Shown: in pieces, positions 57,210 to 64,000 of the stretch
Layout of the letters: the number at the start of each line of letters is the position of its first letter
How positions within the stretch are numbered: the first letter of the stretch is position 1
Source: Chloranthus sessilifolius
Lineage: Eukaryota; Streptophyta; Magnoliopsida; Chloranthales; Chloranthaceae
Length of the DNA stretch: 64,000 nt
NCBI GenBank assembly: GCA_021018995.1
Contig: CM037588.1
Span: forward strand, 84,665,765-84,729,764
Reading direction: 5' to 3'
Translations under genes and position numbers: made by a program
Notes under the pieces: model-generated
Told to the model about the DNA's origin: nothing
Database searches by the model: none
What the model saw: the letters and a program-made list of their open reading frames with translations, nothing else

Positions 57210-57227
57210 TGGCGCCGCTGTCGGGGA
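57210..57227 (+). promoter_or_regulatory. Primer binding site, tRNA-Asp
   Basis: TGGCGCCGCTGTCGGGGA lies six bases after the LTR, with two differences from the plant tRNA-Asp complement. Confidence 0.85.
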
Positions 57228-57765
57228 GTTTTGATCTAGTTAGTAGATCTGAGTTTTTCATTTTTGTGGATCTGATTTTTTAGTTTTTATTGGATTCAAA
57301 CTATTTGAATAAATGCTTACTACAGTTTTTGTATAGAAAATTTGTTTTAAACTACAGTAATTCTGAAATTCTTTGAGTGTTTATTCTTAGCCTTCTAGCT
57401 ATTTGAATAAATGCTGCTGTAGCCCTTCTTGCAGAACTACAACAGTAGCTTGAGCTTATTGCATTCAATAAGCTATTTTTTATTGTTTTATTTTTTATTT
57501 GTTTGAATAAGGTACTGCTGCAATTTTTGAATTTTTTTAGATCTAGAGCTGCAGCCAAAAGAGGAGCAAATAGATTGCAGTAGGAGCAGATCTGCCTGAG
57601 CTTGCTTTCCCTCTCCCTTGTTTGCATTTTCCATTTTTAATTCTGTAAAACCAGAAGTTTTGTTGTGTTTTCTATTTGTTTTTGTTCCTATTTTCTGCTA
57701 TATTTTTTTTTTACGTGTTTTGTTGAAATCTGCACTGCTGTGTATATACTTGTTAGCCATTTGTA

Positions 57766-57905
57766 ATGGGTGAGCAACTAAAGACTGTGAAGGAATTCAA
57801 TGCACCAGGGGCATACACATCTCCCTTCTGCATTCAATTTCCAGCTATTCAAGGGAATTATAAGATCAAATCATCCATCATACAAATGCTGCCCTCACAT
57901 CAAGG
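57766..57905 (+). pseudogene. Athila-D gag start remnant
   Basis: The ATG at 57766 gives MGEQLKTVKEFNAPGAYTSP, FCIQF and SSIIQMLPS, matching the first 45 or so residues of the Athila-A and B gag. Nothing of the gag core follows. Confidence 0.8.
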
Positions 57906-58890
57906 TCCTTACGACAGCTAATTTTTTGTAAAACAATAAAAAAAATAAAAAATAAAAGAAACTATAAACACAAATAAAATTTTTTGACTTGTTTTCATTA
58001 TTTGTACTCTTCAGCAATAATAAATAAGGGCTCTTGTTGGGCCCCGGCTGATAAAAAACAAATAAAAATGTAAATATGTCAATACAAAAAAAAATAAAAA
58101 TTCTAGATGGGCTGTTTTCCTTTGCTTGCATTTATAACCCCCATCTAGAACTGTTGAGATCATGTTTTTGAATTTTGAGGATTCATGAAGGTTAATGAAC
58201 AGTGGATCATAATTTTACTTTGTAAATTCAATGGAGCCTCTGATTTTATTTACTTTCAAGACCTTTCACCATTAATGGGTCTCAACTATGTATGAATTCT
58301 GTTTTTACTATGTGCATTCATGCGTCATTACTTTAAAATTCTTTTTGATTCATACACATCATCAACACAGGGCTCAGTCTTATGAATCTTGGTTTTTACT
58401 GTGTGTTATTACCTGTTGATCATTTTGCAATTTCACATAGATTCATAAGTGGCAAACTGGTTCATCCTTTTGGATCACAAATTTCCCTTATCATACATGA
58501 CTCTAGATTTTGTCTTAGGATTTTTTGTTTTAGGCATTTTAGTTTAAATACTATTTTTAGATTGCTGATTTTTCTTTCTTAGGTTAATATGTATCCTAGT
58601 TTTACTATTTTTTCATTTTTGTAGTTTTGTATTTAGTTTTTTATCTTTGTTTTGTTGTTTTATCTGTGTAGCAAGAAAAAGAACTATTGCTGTTTTATCT
58701 GTGTTTAGCAATAATTTTCCTACATTTGTGTATCATTGTTCTTCCATTTTTCTGTTCATATATTTAGTTTTGCATTTTTCTTCTTTGTTGCATATAGTTC
58801 TTTTTCTTGCTTATATTTTTTCTTTCTTGCTTTTGCCATGCTGCCCCTGGTTACTTAGTGTGTAAACATTGGGGACAATTTTCATCATAG

Positions 58891-58906
58891 GTTTGGGGGT
58901 ATGGCA
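58891..58906 (+). promoter_or_regulatory. Internal polypurine-like tract of Athila-D
   Basis: GTTTGGGGGTATGGCA is identical to the tract of Athila-B2 at 63496-63511 on the minus strand. It follows GGGGACAATTTTCATCATAG. Confidence 0.55.
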
Positions 58907-59888
58907 AGGTTTGCTAATGGAGTAGTTAATGCTAATGCAACTACGTTGAATGAAATTTTTGAAAATAAAGTGATTTCCCACCTAATTTTTAAAAAAGAGG
59001 AAATTTAAAACTTTTTAAAACTAAAATGTGTTGTAGTTCTAACATTTTCATGAAGCAAATGTCAAGAATTTTTTAAAAATTGATGCTTAGTAAACCTGAA
59101 AAGAGAGAAAATTGTGAGGATATACCCCAGGAATTTGATGGAAGACCACACCCAGTGAGATTTGGACCTGAAAAAAAAAAAAAAAAAAATTTCTTTGAAG
59201 AGTGTTTTGGCAATTTTTCTGGTCTAAGGACTGATCGAACCCGTTCTTACTCACTAGAAGTTAGGCAAATCCAAGTTAAAACAACTTGACAACATTCATG
59301 ACATTGAAGACATGATGTAAGGCCATCCTTTGGACAGTTTGAGCTTAAAATCCCTATCCTTTGAACTACCTTTGTATATACAATTTGAGCCTGAAAATTC
59401 TAGCGTTCTCTTACAAACGCCAAAATATTTTTTTCCCTAAGCCCCTTCACCTATTTCAGTTCACCCACAATCTGAGAATTCAGGAAGTGGAAGGAGAAGT
59501 GAGGTTAACGGAGCAAGGCTTGATATTTGGTTGAAAAATAAGAATGCACATTTGGTGGCAATGTGGCATTCCAGCTCATAAAGAAAAATTAAGAAAAATA
59601 AAAAAAAAGAAAGGCATACAAAAAGAAACAGGAAAGAAAAATAGAAAAGCAAAACAAAAGAATGCGAAAGATAAATGATTTCATTGAAAAATTGAAAAGA
59701 AGATTAGGAACTAGTCACTTCAAATCTGAAAATTCAAGAAGTAGATGGAATTGTGCTGAAATGAAGAAGGTGAAGTCATGAATCATCTCCTTACCTTGCT
59801 GATTTTTTAAATTTGAATCCTTTTATTCCTCTTTATTCTTTGTAAACCTCACCCATAAGCCACATTATAACCCAATAAAAAGACCCTA

Positions 59889-59893
59889 CTGAT
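59889..59893. repeat. Putative target duplication CTGAT of Athila-B2
   Basis: These are the five bases before TGTTGGGG. The partner is expected after the 5' LTR of Athila-B2, right of the window. Confidence 0.5.
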
Positions 59894-61923
59894 TGTTGGG
59901 GTGTTTGTCTACCCTCAAATGAGGGTCTAAAATCATCAATAAAACTAGGCAGACACACTCATACAGACCTGCAAGTGTTCAGGATCTGTTGTAGCAAGCT
60001 TTAAAAGAATGGTGAGTAAGGGAATGTCCACAGGGAGGTTGGTTAGAAATATGATAAATCTCTAGATCTGTGTCAGATCTGGCACCCTAACTATTACTAA
60101 TTTAGCTACAAAATAGGGGAGAGGCTTGAGATGGATTGTCACTTAAACTAAGCTAAAATTAAACATAAACTAAATTGGATCGAGTTTAAGAACGTAGATC
60201 TTGCAGGGCAAGAGAGTAAAAAAGCAGAAAATGGAGAAGAGTAGCTTGGAGGTTGGTTTTCACTGAAATTGGATTTAGTTAATCATGCTACAGAGGTTCA
60301 GAGCACACAATTCCCTCAACTGGCTATAAGCACAACTGCAGGGTATAAATTCCACTCCAAATCACAGGATCCACCTGGTCTTAAGGCTATGAACTGTCCA
60401 CTTTAATGGTCACAGACTATCCTATAGACTTTATCGAATCCATGGATTGCAGCAGATGAATCCAATTGCAGCCTGAGCTTAGATTCATCTTAAGGTTATA
60501 ATATGTCCACTTTAATGGTCACAGACCATCCTAGGGATCTCCTTCAAAGCCAGAGCATCAATTAGAATAATTAAAACTACTACAGATGCTGCAATTCCCA
60601 GGTCACAGACTCAAGGAATCACAGGAGCATCAGATCCAGGGAGATCAGATGGTATCCAAGAGGTCTATCAGTTAAGTGGGTGAGCTGATATACAAACTCC
60701 TCTACACAGATTCGATCGATCACCAAATGGAACCAAAGGAAATTTAAATCTAATTAAAGCATTAAAAATAGCATTATCATTACAAACAAGGTCACTCTAC
60801 AATGGAAATACTCTCAAATCTGTAGTCTGTTCAGCTAGGAACCTACAATAGCACTCTTAACCTTACCCAATTGCAGATCTAACTTCGCTCCTCGCTACTC
60901 CAAGTGACTTAGCCAACCATGGTTGGGCTAAAGGAGGGAAATGGAATTTCTCTGCAAGCTCTAATCTTCAGAATTTTGGCTCAGATCTCGATCCTCCCCA
61001 ATTACAATTGGGGGTCTCTATATATATCTTTCACCTCTGTTTTTCTCACCAAAAATCCCTTCTAGAAGGTCGTCAGAGTTTGTTAGAGTTCTGTTAAAGC
61101 ACGTGGGTCGGTTAGGGCTTTCTAGGGCATCTTCTGAAACTGTCGTGTCGGTCACCAAGTGTCTCGGGTTATGTGCAGTAGGTCACTAAATCACAACATG
61201 TGCACAGCTGAATTTCTGAGAAGTTCTACACACAAGTTTGACATGTTCAGGAAGCTTTCGACAGGTTGAAATTGAGCATTTTGGTCGTTTCGCTAGGTTC
61301 TCAGATCCGTTCGATAGGTTTCGATAGGATGAATCTTCGCTTAGAGTTCCAGCCTTCTTAGTCCTTGGTTTGGAGTATTCGACAGGTTTCGCTCTGCATT
61401 CCGCCATTTCGATAGGTTTAAGAAACCATTCGATAGGTTCTTTTGACACTTCAGGCAGGTTTTCGATAGGATGGTTTCTTCTTTCCTTTCAGTTGCTCGA
61501 TAGGTTCTAAGATCCTATCGAACTCCTTAATCCACACGAATTCATCTTTCTTTTGCCTTCAGATCCTATCGAAGACCTCTTCAACTTCACAAATTCTTCC
61601 TTTCTTTGCTTTTAGCTCCTATCGAAGTCTTCAGGTGACCAATCGATAGGATGTTCTCAGCTTGTTTTTACTTCCCTCGCCTTGACTGCTGTAGCCACGC
61701 GCTCCAAGGGTCTAGTGATGTGCTACCCTCTGATGTGCTATTGCTGAGTCTTTCCTATGCTGAGAGATAGCTCCTTTTTGGGCATTCTTGAGTATTTTTC
61801 TGTATTAGTATCTTCTTTTGTTGTTGTCTACAAAATGCACTTGAGAAAAGCTTATTAGTGTGCTCACAGGTCTATCAATGGTCAGGTTATAGGGTGAAAA
61901 GTGGCATTTTTCACCACTTAACA
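59894..61923 (-). repeat. Athila-B2 3' LTR
   Basis: 2030 bp, minus-strand TGTTAAGTGGTG (61923) to CCCCAACA (59894). The CCTATCGAA-type array is at about 61245-61660, TATA at about 61018-61027, and decayed leader hairpins at about 60389-60420 and 60485-60530. Comparison with 9936-12061 shows diverged copies of one family, not a pair. Confidence 0.85.
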
Positions 61924-61945
61924 CACCCCCAAACCTAAGCTTTGC
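61924..61945 (-). promoter_or_regulatory. Polypurine tract of Athila-B2
   Basis: On the minus strand AGGTTTGGGGGTG lies directly before the LTR TG, in the context GGACTAGCAAAGCTTAGG. The same context stands before the Athila-A and C 3' LTRs. Confidence 0.7.
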
Positions 61946-63670
61946 TAGTCCCTGAGCAAAGGAGAATAAAAAGAAAATAAAAATGCCACTTTCGTAGGGA
62001 GCATGGGTGCATTTCACATATGCACCAAGCCTTTTAAACCCCTAGGTGATCCCTAGTGGAGGAGTGAAGTCTCCTGAGGGTTTTCAGTGAAGGTACCCAC
62101 AAACTTTCCCAATATGGTTAGTTAATAATAGTACATCCTGCTACACCGAATTTTAGTAAACTAGAATAAATTCTCATCGTGTCTTTTCAGTTCTTGAGGG
62201 TTTTCAGCAGAAAAGTCACCAACATAAAACATGAAATTTTACAGTAATTCGTTCATCATCAATCAGTTCATGTCAAGGTATTATGTCTGAAGATTGATGC
62301 ATGGCTCACCTTTCATTTGAAAATTCTGTTTTGATACTACCCCCATCAAATTGGATTTCAGGCCCAATCTCACTAGGGCTGTTAACTGACAACAATAATG
62401 AAGGGTGTAGAATTTCACACTGCTCAAGAGCAATTACAGTCCTCAAATAGGGTTGTAAGCATGAGCATAGGCATTGCTCTGATTTCTGATATTTTCTAAC
62501 TCTTTTCACTTAGATTAGACAGATCCTTATCTCCACATCACAGCTCAATCCATTCCAAATCAGTAAGGTCTTTTCATTGGGTTGTAATGTGGCTTATGGA
62601 TGAGGTTTGTAAAAGAAAGGGTAAAAGGGGGTTCAAATTGAGAAATCAGTAAAGGTAAGGAGGAGGTCTAGATAACTCCTTCATTTCAACCCCTTTTCAC
62701 TTTCTTTTTGAATTTTTAGACTTGAAGTGATCAACCTCTTATCTTCTTGTAGATTTTCAAATGAGGTGATTTCTCTTTCTCATCCTTTTTGCTCTGTTTT
62801 TTTTTATTATTATTATTTTTAAATGGAATACCACAACACCACAGAATGTGTTCTCCTTTCTTTCAACCAGATATCTTCCTCTAATCTCACTTCTCCTTCC
62901 TCTTCCTGATTTCTCAGATTGGGGGTGAACTGAAATAGGTCAAAAGGTTTTGGGTTTAACATTTCTAGTTTTCCTCAAAGAAAGTTGGGACTTTTAAGGC
63001 TCAAGTGGTGTGCATCAAGGGCCGTTCAAAGGTGGGACATTTTAAGCTCAAACTGACCAAGGGATGGCCTTACTTCATATCCTCAACGTCATGAGTGCTG
63101 TCAAGTTGTTTCAATTTTGAATTGCCTAACTTCTAGTGATTAGAATTAGATCCAATCAGTCCAAAGAGCAGAGAAATTGCCAAGGCACTCTTCAAGGAAA
63201 CTTTTTCAACCCCAAATCTCACTGGGTATGGCCTTCCATTTCATTTTCAGGGGTATGTCTTCACAATTTCCTCTCATTTCAGGTTTGCTGCACATCAAAA
63301 ATTATTTTTCACAAATTGTTGACATTTGCCTCATGAAAAATGTTAAAGTTACAGCTCATTTCAATTTTTAAAAAATTGTTTTCTTAATATCCTCTTTTTA
63401 TAAAAATTTCAGTGAGAATTTACTCTAATTAATTCCAAACACTTCAATTTTAGCCTAGCTGTATTAAAAGTAACTAATTTATTAGCATACATACATGCCA
63501 TACCCCCAAACCCAAACTAAACAGTATCCCCACTGTTAACAGCATGAAAGTAGGGGAGAGGTACGGGGGGGAAAAGAGAGATACAGAAAAACTACAGGAA
63601 GACAAAATGTATTATAATGTCAAATATATACATGAGAAAATGAGGAAGAAACTAAAACAACAAGTTGCTA
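61946..63670 (-). other. Athila-B2 3' non-coding region
   Basis: No gene. Contains the conserved 90-bp block (about 61985-62075), the block shared with Athila-A, C and D (about 63000-63250), and the internal polypurine-like tract at 63496-63511. Confidence 0.65.
63496..63511 (-). promoter_or_regulatory. Internal polypurine-like tract of Athila-B2
   Basis: Minus-strand GTTTGGGGGTATGGCA, 1.57 kb before the 3' LTR. Confidence 0.55.
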
Positions 63671-64000
63671 TAGCTATTTGCAGGTGTCATCTGGCCAATC
63701 GTAGAGGTCAGCCATGTTTTTCAGCTCATCCTTGGATAAGGGAGCTTTGCCTTTAGATTTAGCCCTTGGTTGCTGTCTCTTTGTTGCCTCCTCAGACTAG
63801 GCAGCGGGCTGTTTTCCTTTCTTAGCAGGGGCAGTAGAGGGGGCAGATCTTTTGGCAGTGGCTTTCCTCTTGGGGGAGCCCTTTTGGATTTTTGAGGGGC
63901 AGGTTGAGTGGGGGGGGGTTCCTGGGCTGGAGGAGGGTGCACATCCACAGGGGGGGTTGGAGGAGGTTGAGTGGTAGGGGGGGCAGGATTGTGAGGCAGG
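63671..64000 (-). pseudogene. C-terminal end of the Athila-B2 extra ORF
   Basis: Minus-strand reading is rich in Pro, Lys and Ser (PPTQPAPQKSKRAPPRGKPL), like the basic Pro-rich tail of the Athila-A extra ORF (26900-27300). The rest lies beyond the window edge. Assignment rests on position and composition. Confidence 0.5.

Larger units (their letters stand above)
54075..59893 (+). mobile_element. Athila-D: left part of a non-autonomous Athila-type element
   Basis: It comprises a 5' LTR (54075-57203, over 3 kb), a tRNA-Asp primer site, only the first codons of gag, and then long 3' non-coding sequence like that of Athila-C. It is cut at 59894 by Athila-B2. Broken; it has no visible pol. Confidence 0.82.
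57906..59893 (+). other. Athila-D non-coding region
   Basis: AT-rich segment 57906-58100 of unknown origin; a perfect 11-base inverted repeat at 58101-58111 and 58140-58150; then text parallel to Athila-C 41600-42430, a polypurine-like tract at 58891, and the block shared with Athila-A, B2 and C (59030-59420). It stops at GACCCTACTGAT, where Athila-B2 begins; the related sequence in Athila-B2 continues TTGGAATGG. Confidence 0.65.
59894..64000 (-). mobile_element. Athila-B2: 3' part of a minus-strand element of the Athila-B family
   Basis: 3' LTR (59894-61923), polypurine tract, conserved 3' non-coding sequence (61924-63670) and the last part of an extra ORF that runs off the window. The LTR is of the same family as 9936-12061, with the same motif array, TATA context, hairpins and end block. 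It is the innermost insertion seen, so probably the youngest event of the nest. Confidence 0.82.

Noticed and set aside
59894-61923. Pairing 9936-12061 and 59894-61923 as the two LTRs of one element
   Set aside because: They are in opposite orientation and diverged, and each has its own internal region on the proper side, so they are two elements of one family.

Overview
The window is transposon-dense nuclear DNA from a flowering plant. I see no host gene, tRNA or rRNA. Nearly every base can be assigned to Ty3/Gypsy LTR retrotransposons: an Athila-type set with primer sites matching the 3' end of tRNA-Asp, two Tat-type elements (archaeal-type second RNase H, PMD and DUF7745 extra genes) and one Tekay/Del-type chromovirus. 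Species cannot be named from this alone.

The layout reads as one nest of insertions within insertions, entered from its left side. (1) Tat-1, minus strand, about 2.06-9.94 kb, with a same-family solo LTR at 361-2050. (2) Athila-B, plus, enters the Tat-1 gag at 9936. (3) Athila-A, plus, enters the Athila-B reverse transcriptase at 15394; it shows gag, protease, RT, RNase H, integrase and an extra 'env-like' ORF, and keeps most of both LTRs. (4) A chromovirus, minus, enters the Athila-A 3' LTR at 31454. (5) Tat-2, minus, enters the chromovirus integrase at 37464; its own 3' LTR holds a complete small element, Athila-C (38179-45825, target duplication AGGGG). (6) Athila-D, plus, enters the Tat-2 3' region at 54075. 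(7) Athila-B2, minus, enters Athila-D at 59894 and runs off the right edge. Each host sequence is cut at a point recognisable from a second copy or from a conserved protein domain, so the right halves should lie beyond 64000 in reverse order.

Most elements are broken many times over; only scattered stretches stay open. They are treated here as fossils, described by domain and boundary.

The most interesting signals are non-coding. Each family carries its own array of short CG-centred or palindromic motifs in U3 upstream of the TATA box, and in three lineages the same family-specific motif recurs inside the element just upstream of its extra ORF, suggesting that extra ORFs use promoters related to the LTR. 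A paired-arm element, partly kept by wobble pairing, recurs in the leader of the Athila-type LTR families. A second polypurine-like tract lies about 1.5-1.7 kb before the 3' LTR where that can be measured. A block of about 90 bp next to the 3' LTR is conserved across three families. Tat-2 carries PMD and DUF7745 genes antisense to its polyprotein.
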